DNA from: Bacteroidia bacterium
Lineage (GTDB): Bacteria > Bacteroidota > Bacteroidia > Bacteroidales > Paludibacteraceae
Assembly: GCA_009930305.1 (NCBI GenBank)
Contig: RZYM01000006.1
Span: 1-64,000 of the forward strand
Direction: 5' to 3'
Length of the DNA stretch: 64,000 nt
Part shown: positions 10,591 to 20,496 of the stretch, one piece after another
Layout of the letters: each line of letters begins with the position of its first letter
Numbering within the stretch: position 1 is the stretch's first letter
Program-made: the position numbers and the translations under genes
The notes under the pieces: generated by a model
Told to the model about the DNA's origin: nothing
Database searches by the model: none
The model's input: the letters and a program-made list of their open reading frames with translations, nothing else

Positions 10591-11531
10591 TGTCAGAAGA
10601 AACATACATATTAGAAACAGCAGATCCTATTTTGTTTTGCGGAGTTAATAATGCAAATATTCATTTGCTAAAAGTACTATTTCCAAAAATCAGAATTATT
10701 GCACGCGGTAATGTCATAAAAGCCATGGGTGATGATGCAGATGTTGCAGATTTCATAAAGAAACTTAGCCTTATAGAGCAACATATAACCAGATTCAACA
10801 CCATTAATGATGCTGTTATAATTGACCTTGTAAAAGGGAAAGAACCACTTGTAATCAATACTGACAATCTTATTTTGTATGGTTTAAACGGGAAAGCTAT
10901 TACTGCACGTACCGAAAATCAACAAAAATTGGTTAAAGCCTTTACAAATCACGATTTAATGTTTGCAGTAGGTCCTGCAGGATCTGGCAAAACATACACT
11001 GCTATTGCATTGGCTGTAAGCGCTTTAAAGAACAAACAAGTACGCAAAATAATATTAAGCCGTCCGGCTGTTGAAGCAGGCGAAAAGTTAGGTTTCTTGC
11101 CAGGTGATATGAAAGACAAGATTGACCCTTACTTACAACCATTATATGATGCATTAGAAGATATGATTCCTCCTTTTAAGCTAAAAGAATACTTAGAAAC
11201 ACATGTTATTCAAATTGCTCCACTGGCTTTTATGAGAGGAAGAACATTGAGTGATGCCGTAATCATATTAGATGAAGCACAAAACACTACATCTCAACAA
11301 ATTAAGATGTTTTTAACAAGGCTTGGTTTTAATTCTAAAATGATTGTAACCGGAGATATCACCCAAATAGACTTACCTAATGCAAAGCAATCGGGACTTA
11401 TAGATGCAATGCATATTCTTAAAGATGTAAAAGGCATTGCACATATCGAATTTGATAAGCAAGATATAGTAAGACACAAATTAGTAAGTCGAATAGTTGA
11501 AGCCTACGAAAAGCGAACAGAACAAAACTAA
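10590..11531 (+). CDS. PhoH family ATPase (GTG start)
   Basis: [54 protein letters not shown]. Confidence 0.93.
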   Translation: MSEETYILETADPILFCGVNNANIHLLKVLFPKIRIIARGNVIKAMGDDADVADFIKKLSLIEQHITRFNTINDAVIIDLVKGKEPLVINTDNLILYGLNGKAITARTENQQKLVKAFTNHDLMFAVGPAGSGKTYTAIALAVSALKNKQVRKIILSRPAVEAGEKLGFLPGDMKDKIDPYLQPLYDALEDMIPPFKLKEYLETHVIQIAPLAFMRGRTLSDAVIILDEAQNTTSQQIKMFLTRLGFNSKMIVTGDITQIDLPNAKQSGLIDAMHILKDVKGIAHIEFDKQDIVRHKLVSRIVEAYEKRTEQN

Positions 11532-11548
11532 TAATTAAAATAAACATC

Positions 11549-12490
11549 ATGAATGCACTAACTGCAACCAACTTTAATTTTAAAGGACAAACAAATGTTT
11601 ATCACGGCAAGGTACGTGATGTATACAGTATCAATAATGATACACTTATAATGGTAGCAACAGACCGTATATCAGCGTTCGATGTAGTACTACCAAAGGG
11701 TATTCCTTTTAAAGGACAAATGTTGAATCAAATTGCAGCAAGATTCTTAGACGAAACTGCAGATATCGTACCTAATTGGAAGATTTCAACTCCCGACCCG
11801 ATGGTTACTGTTGGACATCGCTGCGAAGGCTATCCAGTAGAAATGATTGTACGCGGATATTTATGTGGCAGCGCATGGCGTGCATATAAAAGTGGAGTTC
11901 GCGAGATATGTGGAGTTAAGATACCTGAGGGCATGAAAGAAAATCAAAAATTCCCGACACCAATTATCACTCCTACTACAAAAGCAGAAATCGGAATGCA
12001 TGACGAAGATATTTCAAAAGAAGAAATTATCAAGCAAAATTTGGTTTCGGCTGCAGAATATGAACAACTCGAAAAATACACATTAGCTCTATTTGCAAGA
12101 GGAACAGAAATTGCAGCAAAACGTGGTTTGATTTTGGTTGATACAAAATACGAATTTGGTAAAAGCAAAGGCAAAATCTATTTGATGGACGAAATCCATA
12201 CACCCGATTCATCACGTTATTTTTATGCAGAAGGATACCAAGAACGTTTTGAAAAAGGCGAAGCACAAAAACAACTATCTAAAGAGTTTGTTCGCGAATG
12301 GCTTATGGATAATGGATTTCAAGGTAAAACAGGACAAAAAGTTCCTGAAATGACAGATGAAATAGTAAAGAGCATCAGCGACAGATACCTTGAACTATTT
12401 GAGCATATCACCGGCGAAAAATTTGAGAAAGCAGAATCAGAAGACATTCTTAAACGTATAGAAAGTAATTTGAATAAAGCTGGCTTTTAA
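11549..12490 (+). CDS. purC: SAICAR synthase (phosphoribosylaminoimidazole-succinocarboxamide synthase)
   Basis: [43 protein letters not shown]. Confidence 0.97.
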   Translation: MNALTATNFNFKGQTNVYHGKVRDVYSINNDTLIMVATDRISAFDVVLPKGIPFKGQMLNQIAARFLDETADIVPNWKISTPDPMVTVGHRCEGYPVEMIVRGYLCGSAWRAYKSGVREICGVKIPEGMKENQKFPTPIITPTTKAEIGMHDEDISKEEIIKQNLVSAAEYEQLEKYTLALFARGTEIAAKRGLILVDTKYEFGKSKGKIYLMDEIHTPDSSRYFYAEGYQERFEKGEAQKQLSKEFVREWLMDNGFQGKTGQKVPEMTDEIVKSISDRYLELFEHITGEKFEKAESEDILKRIESNLNKAGF

Positions 12491-12515
12491 TAATTTCAAC
12501 ACACAAGCATATATT

Positions 12516-14423
12516 ATGCCTAAGAACATATCTGACATACGAAATATAATTAATGGTTCATTAGACAAACAATTACTTGGACGAGCATTAGCACAATTAC
12601 AACTACTTGTAACTAAGGCTGATAGCGAACGCTTGGAAGAAATCAAAAACACCTATCGTTTTTTATTGCAATACTTGTTTGATGGTGTTGAAGACCCCGA
12701 TCGTATCGATATTTTTCGCCGTCTAATAAAAGAAACTTATGAACTTACAGATGACGTATGTGCAGGATATATGACTACGGCATATAGCGAAAATTCGTGC
12801 TTTTCGAAATTGTGGAATGTTAAGCGTTTTACCGACGAACAAATTAAATATTGCAGCGAACTAAATTCTGACGGAGACAAAATCGATACCGCATTAGCAG
12901 TAGCTGCAATAACACTTAATTGCTTACGTATATTTGACGAGCATAAAGTGCTGTGTTTAGCCGATTTTTGCGACAACAAACATCAAACAACAGCTTTACG
13001 CGCATTAACAGGACTTGTAATATGCCTTACAATACATCAAAAAAGACTGCAATTCTATCCTGCTATAAATAACAGACTCAACTTGTTATTCGACAACAAA
13101 GAAACCGTTAATCAGACACAAGTAATTGTAAAACAACTTATTCGCAGTAAAGAAACCGAACGTATCACCAAAGATATTAGCGAAAACATCATCCCTAAAA
13201 TAGCGAAACTTGCGCCTAACATCCGCAAGCAGATGGACGAAAGCAACTTCGATTCTGAAGATTTTGAAGAGAAAAATGCTAACCTTCAAGATATAATAGC
13301 AAATAGTGAAATTTCAGAAAAAATGAGAGTTTATTCAGAATTGCAAATGGAAGGTTCCGATATAAACATGAGCACCTTTTCGCAACTAAAAAGTTTCCCT
13401 TTTTTCAATCAAATAGAAAATTGGTTTATTCCATTCTATAAAGAGCATCCGGCAGTAAGCCAATTATTTGAAGAGCAAACCGACAATAATAAATCTTTAG
13501 TTTCATTTTTAACTGACGACAATTTTTTATGCGATTCCGATAAATACTCGTTTTGCATAAACTTGAATATGATTCCTGAAACATACAGAAAATCAATGAG
13601 TAATCAGCTACGTATGGAAAGCGAGCAAATGAAGGATGATGTAATACATCCCGACAAGTCTGCATCCACCACTAATCGCTATATTCAAGACTTATATCGT
13701 TTCTTTAAATTATACAGAGATAAAAAAGATTTTGAAGATATCTTTACTTACAAATTCGACATACACAAAGCACCATTTTTCAGACTAATAAATCCTGAGA
13801 ATGAATTTTTGCCCGAATTATCAGATTACTTTTTTACAAAAGAACAATACGATAATGCCTTATCAGCATATCTAAAATTAGAAACATTCTCCGAACCTAA
13901 TGCCGATTTATATAAAAAAATAGGATTCTGTTATCAAAAAACATTATTTTATACTCAGGCTATTTCGTACTACGAAAAAGCCGATTTAATAGAATCAGAT
14001 CAATTAGGAACATTACGTAAATTAGCATATTGCCACAGAAAATCAGGACATTACAAAGAAGCATTAGACTATTACATTCAAATTGACAAACAAGAGCCTA
14101 ATAATTTGAATACTATTTTCAATATGGGTATGTGTAGTGCAGAATTGCGACTATACGATAGTGCTTTAAACTACTTTTATAAAATAGATTTCTTAAATCC
14201 TGACAAGAAGCAATCTGTTAATTATCAACTATATTGTGGTCATTGTTTGTGGGCAACAGGCAAACGTAAAGAAGCAGTCAATTGCTATCGCTTGTTTTCG
14301 CCATTCTCAAAATTAGACGAAGCATTACACTTAGCTCCGGTCGATTTTACAGAGCAGGATATTACCTTTATTATCGATTACTTAAGGTACAATAATGCTG
14401 AAACAGACCAGCAAAATCCATAA
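12516..14423 (+). CDS. Tetratricopeptide repeat protein
   Basis: 635 aa; C-terminal TPR-like repeats (KKIGFCYQKTLFYTQAISYYEKADL..., RKLAYCHRKSGHYKEALDYYIQID...). Confidence 0.8.
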   Translation: MPKNISDIRNIINGSLDKQLLGRALAQLQLLVTKADSERLEEIKNTYRFLLQYLFDGVEDPDRIDIFRRLIKETYELTDDVCAGYMTTAYSENSCFSKLWNVKRFTDEQIKYCSELNSDGDKIDTALAVAAITLNCLRIFDEHKVLCLADFCDNKHQTTALRALTGLVICLTIHQKRLQFYPAINNRLNLLFDNKETVNQTQVIVKQLIRSKETERITKDISENIIPKIAKLAPNIRKQMDESNFDSEDFEEKNANLQDIIANSEISEKMRVYSELQMEGSDINMSTFSQLKSFPFFNQIENWFIPFYKEHPAVSQLFEEQTDNNKSLVSFLTDDNFLCDSDKYSFCINLNMIPETYRKSMSNQLRMESEQMKDDVIHPDKSASTTNRYIQDLYRFFKLYRDKKDFEDIFTYKFDIHKAPFFRLINPENEFLPELSDYFFTKEQYDNALSAYLKLETFSEPNADLYKKIGFCYQKTLFYTQAISYYEKADLIESDQLGTLRKLAYCHRKSGHYKEALDYYIQIDKQEPNNLNTIFNMGMCSAELRLYDSALNYFYKIDFLNPDKKQSVNYQLYCGHCLWATGKRKEAVNCYRLFSPFSKLDEALHLAPVDFTEQDITFIIDYLRYNNAETDQQNP

Positions 14424-15315
14424 CTAAGGCGATGCCTATATGGATAATTATTCCACCCCAAATGTGGCGAGTTTGATAAGCTAATGCTCCTAAAATATAT
14501 CCTCCGAATATAGATGATATAGCCTCACCCAAAGGCTTGCCGAAATGTATTGTGCAATACATTACTGCCATAGGTACAACTGCGCTACGTCCAACAATAG
14601 CAGCCATTCCAACAACCAAGCATCCTCTAAATATCCATTCGGTGCCTACATAATGGAAACAATATGCTATGCTATTAATAATCGCCAATTCAGAATCACT
14701 CATACCAAAAGCACCCTGATATTGCCATGGTTTAAATAATGGATACATATATTGGAATTCGCTTGTATATGATGCTGCAATAACAAATGGTATTAAAGCC
14801 AATAAACACAATAAATACGTAGAAACATGTTGATGCGATGCAGATATACCATACAAATTTTCCAAATGCCTATCAAAGGTCAGTTTCGCCAAAACAATAA
14901 AAGGCAGTGGCATAAATGTCGTTTTAAGATAAAAAAGTAAATGCTTAATATAAGCACCTTCAGTCGAAGTTAACCCTACAAATTCATAATCATAATAAGA
15001 ATAGAAGCCGATTGTTATACTAAAAAGCATTATGAAAAATGTCGATTTTAGATAAAACCAAGGATTTTTCAGAACCTTATAATCTTTCTTGATAAGTAAA
15101 AACGGGATAGCTGCAATAAAATATACTGATATATAAAACACTGTATACCAAAGCATTGAAGTACCTTCCCAATAAGTGGGATTCAAACAAGTATAATAAA
15201 AATGATAGTGCGTATTTAAGAACAGCATTGCTAAAAGTAATACTGCAGCATAAGTATAGGCTTTCCAATTAAAATCTTTCTTTACGAAATCAATAAAATC
15301 CGGTACAAGTTTCAT
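14371..15315 (-). CDS. CPBP-family intramembrane metalloprotease-like membrane protein
   Basis: Multi-TM; TEWIFRGCLVVGM and MAVMYCTIHFGKPLGEAISSIFGGYILG resemble CPBP (Abi) motifs. Confidence 0.75.
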   Translation of the reverse strand: MKLVPDFIDFVKKDFNWKAYTYAAVLLLAMLFLNTHYHFYYTCLNPTYWEGTSMLWYTVFYISVYFIAAIPFLLIKKDYKVLKNPWFYLKSTFFIMLFSITIGFYSYYDYEFVGLTSTEGAYIKHLLFYLKTTFMPLPFIVLAKLTFDRHLENLYGISASHQHVSTYLLCLLALIPFVIAASYTSEFQYMYPLFKPWQYQGAFGMSDSELAIINSIAYCFHYVGTEWIFRGCLVVGMAAIVGRSAVVPMAVMYCTIHFGKPLGEAISSIFGGYILGALAYQTRHIWGGIIIHIGIALVMDFAGLFQHYCTLSNR

Positions 15316-16175
15316 ATTCTATCTAAAACCAAGCTAATTAATTCTTTCATTTTCTGTGAATAATTTCCGATAAAACTTTTGCCATATCTGTTAGCGATAA
15401 TCAAGCAAATAGTTAGGGCTTCATGACCCATTAATGCTGCCATGCCCGCAAGTACAGAACCCTCCATTTCGTAATTAGTAATCTTTTCGCCATTGAATTC
15501 AAATTGCATAATTTTTTTATTCAAATTTACATCATCCAAATTCAAACGCAATGTTCTACCCTGAGGTCCATAAAAGCCACTCGAAGCTATAGTATTACCC
15601 AATACCATATCGGTTGATGCAATACGAGTAAGTAATTTCTCGGAGTTTTTAACGCAATAAGGAGCAGCATGACGTTTCGAAAAATTAGTATAATCAACAA
15701 AAGCCTTTTCAAACTGCATATCGCAAACTTTGGTACTATCTGCGTAGAAATTAATCACACCATCAAAACCTATTGAACGTTTGGATGCCACAAAAGTACC
15801 TTCAGGCACATTAGCCTGCAATCCGCCTGAAGTCCCTACCCTTACCAAAGTCAATTTCTTAAACACATCTTTATTAACACGTTTCTTCAAATCAATATTT
15901 ACAAGAGCATCAAGTTCATTCATCACAATATCCAAATTACCACAACCAATTCCTGTAGATAATACGCTGATGCGCTTATTCCGATACATTCCGGTAATAG
16001 TTCTAAACTCACGATTTTGCACCTCGCACTCAATGCTGTCAAAATATGAAGCTATAACATCAGTTCTAGCCATATCCCCAACCAATATCACCTTATCAGA
16101 CAATTGCTCAGGTTTCAGATGCAAGTGAAACACACTCCCATCCTGATTTAAAATCAATTCAGATGCTTCGTACAT
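15312..16175 (-). CDS. Nucleoside phosphorylase (uridine phosphorylase-like)
   Basis: VGDMARTDVIASYF, STGIGCGNLDIVMNEL, RVGTSGGL, NYEMEGSVLAGMAAL. Confidence 0.88.
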   Translation of the reverse strand: MYEASELILNQDGSVFHLHLKPEQLSDKVILVGDMARTDVIASYFDSIECEVQNREFRTITGMYRNKRISVLSTGIGCGNLDIVMNELDALVNIDLKKRVNKDVFKKLTLVRVGTSGGLQANVPEGTFVASKRSIGFDGVINFYADSTKVCDMQFEKAFVDYTNFSKRHAAPYCVKNSEKLLTRIASTDMVLGNTIASSGFYGPQGRTLRLNLDDVNLNKKIMQFEFNGEKITNYEMEGSVLAGMAALMGHEALTICLIIANRYGKSFIGNYSQKMKELISLVLDRI

Positions 16176-16255
16176 ATGGGTTATGGGTTAAGGGTTATCG
16201 TGTAATGTGTAATTGTGTATAATCCAATGTTGAAATGATCAATAATGCGTTGTAG

Positions 16256-16274
16256 GGGCGAATTGCATTCGCCC
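16256..16274. repeat. Palindromic REP-like unit GGGCGAAT-TGC-ATTCGCCC
   Basis: Perfect 8-bp inverted repeat with 3-nt loop. Confidence 0.75.
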
Positions 16275-16400
16275 TTCAAATTCGACACGCAATACATATA
16301 GATTCAAATAGCAAGTGCGAAATTACGAATATTTTTGAATAAAGCTGATGTGTAGTGTGTAATTTTTAGGTTAAGGGCGTGTAATCGTGTAATGTGTAGA

Positions 16401-16417
16401 GGCGAACTGCATTCGCC
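16401..16417. repeat. Palindromic REP-like unit GGCGAA-CTGCA-TTCGCC
   Basis: Second, diverged copy of the 16256-16274 palindrome. Confidence 0.7.
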
Positions 16418-16479
16418 CGTGGGATTCGCATTGTGTTGCGGCTATTCACCCCTTAACCCTTCACCCTTCACCCTAAACA

Positions 16480-16705
16480 TATGCACTTCGTGCCTACCGT
16501 GGCTTCGCCCCGGACCCCAGTTCATTTTCTTTGTCTTGTCCAAAGAAAACGAACCAAAAGAAAAGCGCTTTTTCCGCTGCAAATTATTGCTAAAAATTGC
16601 CTTCTGCAATCTAAAACTGCTATGCGCCCTACGGGACGCAGTTTTTGACGATTGCATCAGTCTAATTTTTTATACGCAATAATTTTCTAGGCGGTCCTAA
16701 CGAGT
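16480..16705. other. Relatively GC-rich insert between heptad arms; probably a dispersed intergenic element rather than a protein gene
   Basis: Composition differs from surroundings; only short ORFs (96 aa +, 71 aa -) with no plausible domain. Flanked by oppositely oriented heptad arrays. Confidence 0.45.
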
Positions 16706-16950
16706 AGTGCTCGTCACATTACACGCCCCTTCACCCTTCACCCTTCACACTACACATTACACATTACACACTACACATTACACATTACACACTACACATT
16801 ACACATTACACACTACACATTACACGCCCCCTAACCCTTAACCCTTCACCCCTTCACCCTTCACCCTACACATTACACATTACACCCTACACATTACACA
16901 CTACACACTACACATTACACATTACACACTACACATTACACATTCAACGT
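16706..16950. repeat. Right heptad-repeat arm (CATTACA/CACTACA/CCCTTCA)
   Basis: Long run of 7-nt units, including a (CACTACA-CATTACA-CATTACA) higher-order pattern. Confidence 0.9.
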
Positions 16951-17007
16951 CTGCATTTCGAATGTGAAGGGCATTTAAACAAATTGAATAAGAAAACATG
17001 GAATAAA

Positions 17008-17038
17008 TTTGCTATATCATCAATAATTGTTACCTTTG
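17008..17038 (+). promoter_or_regulatory. Bacteroidetes promoter TTTG-N19-TACCTTTG upstream of hipB
   Basis: -33 TTTG at 17008-17011, -7 TACCTTTG at 17031-17038. Confidence 0.7.
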
Positions 17039-17119
17039 CACATATAACTATAATTATTCTTATATTTATATGCGTATTTGATAGTTAAATATAAAGATAA
17101 TTATATTAAAATACACAAC

Positions 17120-17428
17120 ATGGAAAAGCTTTACGAATATTCAATTCCGGAACTTGTTCACTTATTAGGTGAACGCTTCAAAGATTATCGTATGAGAATG
17201 CAAATGACACAAAAAGAGATGGCAGAACATACCGGATTGACGATTACAACCATCCATAAATTTGAAAATGGTATAACAAACAACATGTCACTTGGCACGT
17301 TTTTATTGTTACTCAAAGGCATTGATCAAATAGAAAGTCTGAATGAATTGCTGCCGGAGTTACCAATATCTCCATATCTTATTAAAAAAGAAAAGAAAGT
17401 ACAACGAATTAGGCATAAGAAATCATGA
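17120..17428 (+). CDS. XRE-family HTH regulator, HipB-like antitoxin
   Basis: RMQMTQKEMAEHTGLTITTIHKFENG HTH; stop overlaps the HipA start. The track ORF begins at 17078; ATG 17120 (MEKLYEYS) is preferred. Confidence 0.85.
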   Translation: MEKLYEYSIPELVHLLGERFKDYRMRMQMTQKEMAEHTGLTITTIHKFENGITNNMSLGTFLLLLKGIDQIESLNELLPELPISPYLIKKEKKVQRIRHKKS

Positions 17429-18921
17429 TAACATCATTGAAGGTATATATTTGGGATGAAGAAATTGGACGTTTGCTTTGGGATAAAAATAGACGATTAC
17501 CTTATTTTGAGTACAATCCAACTTTTATTATGCGAGGTCCAGATATATCTCCTTTTGTTCATCCAATAAACAGTAGTGGCAGCAGAATGCCAATTTATGG
17601 CAATAAAGATGAGAAATATCAAAATCTACCGGCTTTTCTGGCAGACTCACTACCTGATTCATGGGGAAATCAATTATTTGAACAATGGCGCGTACAAAGC
17701 AAAATATCAAATTCAGAAGTAACGCCTCTCGAGAAATTATCATTCATTGGAAAGCGAGGAATGGGAGCGCTTGAATATATTCCTGAGGTCGAAAAAATGG
17801 TATCAAAAGAAAAAATTGTTTTGACAAACTTAATAGATCTTGCACACCGCATCTATCAAGATAGAGAAAATGTAGTTATTAGAGCAGACGAATCACTTAC
17901 AATCAAATCCTTAATTGCAGTGGGAACCTCGGCAGGTGGTCGTCAGCCTAAGGCTATCATTGCCATTAACAAAGAATCAGGCGAAATTCGTTCAGGACAA
18001 ATTAATAACATGGACGGATATGATTACTACATTCTCAAGTTCAACGATCCTGAACGGAGTTTTTCTGAGTTAGAAATGACATATTACGAAATGGCGAAGT
18101 TGGCAGGCATTGATATGATGGAATGTAGACTACTAGAAGTTGGAGGTACACAACATTTTTTAACTCGTCGTTTTGACAGAGAAGATGGAGGTAAATTACA
18201 CACTCAAACACTTGCCGCATTATCGCCGGGTTGCGATTCTTACGAAAAACTTTTACAAGTTTGTAGAAAAATGAGATTAAGCGAAACGGTTTGTGAAGAA
18301 GTTTTCAGACGTATGGTTTTCAATATAATTACTAACAACACCGACGACCATGACAAAAATTTTTCTTTCATAATGAACAGAAAAGGAAAATGGAAACTAT
18401 CTCCTGCCTACGACATTACATTTATATTTAACAAAGGCGGATACCAGCCACAAAAAAGCAGATGCCTTATGGCTCGCGGCAAAGTTATAGATATATCACG
18501 CAATGATGTACTGGATTTTGCAAGTGATAATGGCATTCGTAGACCAAATTCTATCATAAATGACGTGATAAATGCAGCAAAGCAATTTCGAGCTATTGCG
18601 TTAAAATATAATGTAAATGAGCAGTGGTTAGGACTCGTAGAATCATGCATCAACGACAATCTTAAAGAATGGGGAAAACTTCCCGATTCGAATAATCATA
18701 TTAATTATATATGGCATAATCATAATATTTCAGATTTAAGAATTGAGCAAGTATACAAAGGTAATTATCATCTATTGGCAAATGTCGACAATAAAGAAAT
18801 GAAATTTATCTTTCGGAAAGGAACACCTGAATTTATCATGATAACAAAATATGGCATATCACAACTGCCTGAAACTTTATTAAAAAAGTTAGCTGAAGAC
18901 TATTTATTTAATAAACTTTGA
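17425..18921 (+). CDS. HipA-family serine/threonine kinase toxin
   Basis: GTSAGGRQPKA, NIITNNTDDHDKNFSF, LSPAYDITF kinase motifs; coupled to upstream HTH gene. Confidence 0.9.
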   Translation: MITSLKVYIWDEEIGRLLWDKNRRLPYFEYNPTFIMRGPDISPFVHPINSSGSRMPIYGNKDEKYQNLPAFLADSLPDSWGNQLFEQWRVQSKISNSEVTPLEKLSFIGKRGMGALEYIPEVEKMVSKEKIVLTNLIDLAHRIYQDRENVVIRADESLTIKSLIAVGTSAGGRQPKAIIAINKESGEIRSGQINNMDGYDYYILKFNDPERSFSELEMTYYEMAKLAGIDMMECRLLEVGGTQHFLTRRFDREDGGKLHTQTLAALSPGCDSYEKLLQVCRKMRLSETVCEEVFRRMVFNIITNNTDDHDKNFSFIMNRKGKWKLSPAYDITFIFNKGGYQPQKSRCLMARGKVIDISRNDVLDFASDNGIRRPNSIINDVINAAKQFRAIALKYNVNEQWLGLVESCINDNLKEWGKLPDSNNHINYIWHNHNISDLRIEQVYKGNYHLLANVDNKEMKFIFRKGTPEFIMITKYGISQLPETLLKKLAEDYLFNKL

Positions 18922-19004
18922 GCAAATAAAGATACGTTGCATGCAAGTCAACTTCCAGCGTTAATCTGCAAGCTAATTATATCTGCTTTTTCCGAAAAAA
19001 TAAG

Positions 19005-19012
19005 TACTTTTG
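19005..19012 (+). promoter_or_regulatory. Bacteroidetes -7 box TACTTTTG upstream of purU
   Basis: TAnnTTTG match 20 nt before ATG 19032. Confidence 0.55.
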
Positions 19013-19031
19013 CAAGATATATCCGAGAATC

Positions 19032-19901
19032 ATGGAAAATACAAACAAAGATACGGCCGTTTTACTGTTACATTGCCCTGACCGACAAGGCATATTAGCT
19101 TCTGTAACAGACTTTATCAATGTCAACAAAGGAAATATTATCTATTTAGACCAATATGTTGATGCTATACAGAAAGCATTCTTTATGCGTGTAGAATGGG
19201 AATTGGAAAACTTTCAAATTCCTAAAGAAAAAATTAAAGAATACTTTGATACACTTATGGCTAAAAAGTATAGCATGGATTTCCAATTATACTTACATGC
19301 GCAGAAACCTCGAATGGCAATATTTGTATCTAAACAATCACATTGTTTGTACGATTTATTAGCACATTATGAAGCAGGCGATTGGAATGTAGAGATTCCT
19401 CTGATCATTAGTAATCATCCTGATATGGAACATGTTGCTAAAAAGTTCAATATACCATACTATTGTTTCCCTATAACCAAAGAAACAAAAGAAGAACAAG
19501 AAGTGAAAGAATTGGCACTACTTAAGGAAAACAATATATCATTTTTAGTATTGGCAAGATATATGCAGGTGATATCGCCGGACTTTATTCGTGCATATCC
19601 CGAAAAGATAATAAACATACATCACTCATTTTTGCCTGCTTTTGTAGGAGCACGTCCATATCATGCAGCATACGAACGCGGTGTAAAAATCATTGGAGCA
19701 ACAAGCCACTACATAACTGAAGAGCTTGATGCAGGACCAATTATCAAACAAGATGTAACACGTATATCACACAAAGATACTGTCGAAAACTTGATGCGTA
19801 AAGGTCAGGATTTGGAAAAAATAGTATTATCACGTGCAGTAGAGAAACACATCGAACATAAAATATTGGTATATAAAAACAAAACCATAGTATTTGGATG
19901 A
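19032..19901 (+). CDS. purU: Formyltetrahydrofolate deformylase
   Basis: N-terminal ACT domain (LLHCPDRQGILASVTDFI) plus NIHHSFLPAFVGARPYHAAYERGVKIIGATSHYITEELDAGPII. Confidence 0.95.
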   Translation: MENTNKDTAVLLLHCPDRQGILASVTDFINVNKGNIIYLDQYVDAIQKAFFMRVEWELENFQIPKEKIKEYFDTLMAKKYSMDFQLYLHAQKPRMAIFVSKQSHCLYDLLAHYEAGDWNVEIPLIISNHPDMEHVAKKFNIPYYCFPITKETKEEQEVKELALLKENNISFLVLARYMQVISPDFIRAYPEKIINIHHSFLPAFVGARPYHAAYERGVKIIGATSHYITEELDAGPIIKQDVTRISHKDTVENLMRKGQDLEKIVLSRAVEKHIEHKILVYKNKTIVFG

Positions 19902-19905
19902 TAAT

Positions 19906-20496
19906 ATGAACATAGCCATAGTAAAATACAATGCAGGCAATATTTATTCGGTACAACACGCATTAAGACGTTTGGGTATCGAACCTGTAGTAACTGACGA
20001 TGTTCAAATTTTACGTTCGGCAGATAAGGTTATATTTCCGGGAGTCGGTGAAGCATCAACCACAATGTCGTATCTTCAAAACAAAGGATTAGACAAAGTA
20101 ATCAGTTCACTCACCCAACCTGTACTTGGTATATGTTTAGGAATGCAACTAATGTGTGCATATTCGGAAGAAGGCGGTAAAACACCTTGTTTAGGCATAT
20201 TTGATGCACCGGTTAAATTGTTTATCCCACAAAACAGAGAAAAAATTCCACACATGGGGTGGAATCAGATATACAATTTAAAATCGCCTTTATTTGACGG
20301 TACTAATGAAAACGATTTTGTTTATTTTGTTCATAGTTACTATGTTCCGTTTTGCAAGGATACCATTGCAACTTGTGATTACATTGAACCTTTTAGCGCT
20401 GCTATGCATAAAAACAATTTTTACGCTACTCAATTTCACCCGGAAAAGAGTGGCAGCATAGGTAGCAAAATTTTAGAGCATTTCTTGGCATTATGA
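19906..20496 (+). CDS. hisH: Imidazole glycerol phosphate synthase, glutamine amidotransferase subunit
   Basis: [42 protein letters not shown] at 19906 preferred over the upstream TTG. Confidence 0.96.
   Translation: MNIAIVKYNAGNIYSVQHALRRLGIEPVVTDDVQILRSADKVIFPGVGEASTTMSYLQNKGLDKVISSLTQPVLGICLGMQLMCAYSEEGGKTPCLGIFDAPVKLFIPQNREKIPHMGWNQIYNLKSPLFDGTNENDFVYFVHSYYVPFCKDTIATCDYIEPFSAAMHKNNFYATQFHPEKSGSIGSKILEHFLAL

Larger units (their letters stand above)
16176..16480. repeat. Left heptad-repeat arm (GGGTTAA/GTGTAAT) with embedded GGGCGAAT...ATTCGCCC palindromes
   Basis: gggttatgggttaagggttatcgtgtaatgtgtaattgtg...; ...gggcgtgtaatcgtgtaatgtgtag...; ccccttaacccttcacccttcaccc. Confidence 0.7.

Noticed and set aside
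16392-16682. 96-aa ORF on + strand (and 71-aa ORF 16442-16657 on -) as protein genes
   Set aside because: Both run partly through heptad repeats, lack plausible domains, and overlap each other on opposite strands; more likely a non-coding repeat element.
16738-16950. Possible CRISPR array
   Set aside because: Units are 7 nt, degenerate and contiguous with no unique spacers of regular length, and no cas genes are nearby.
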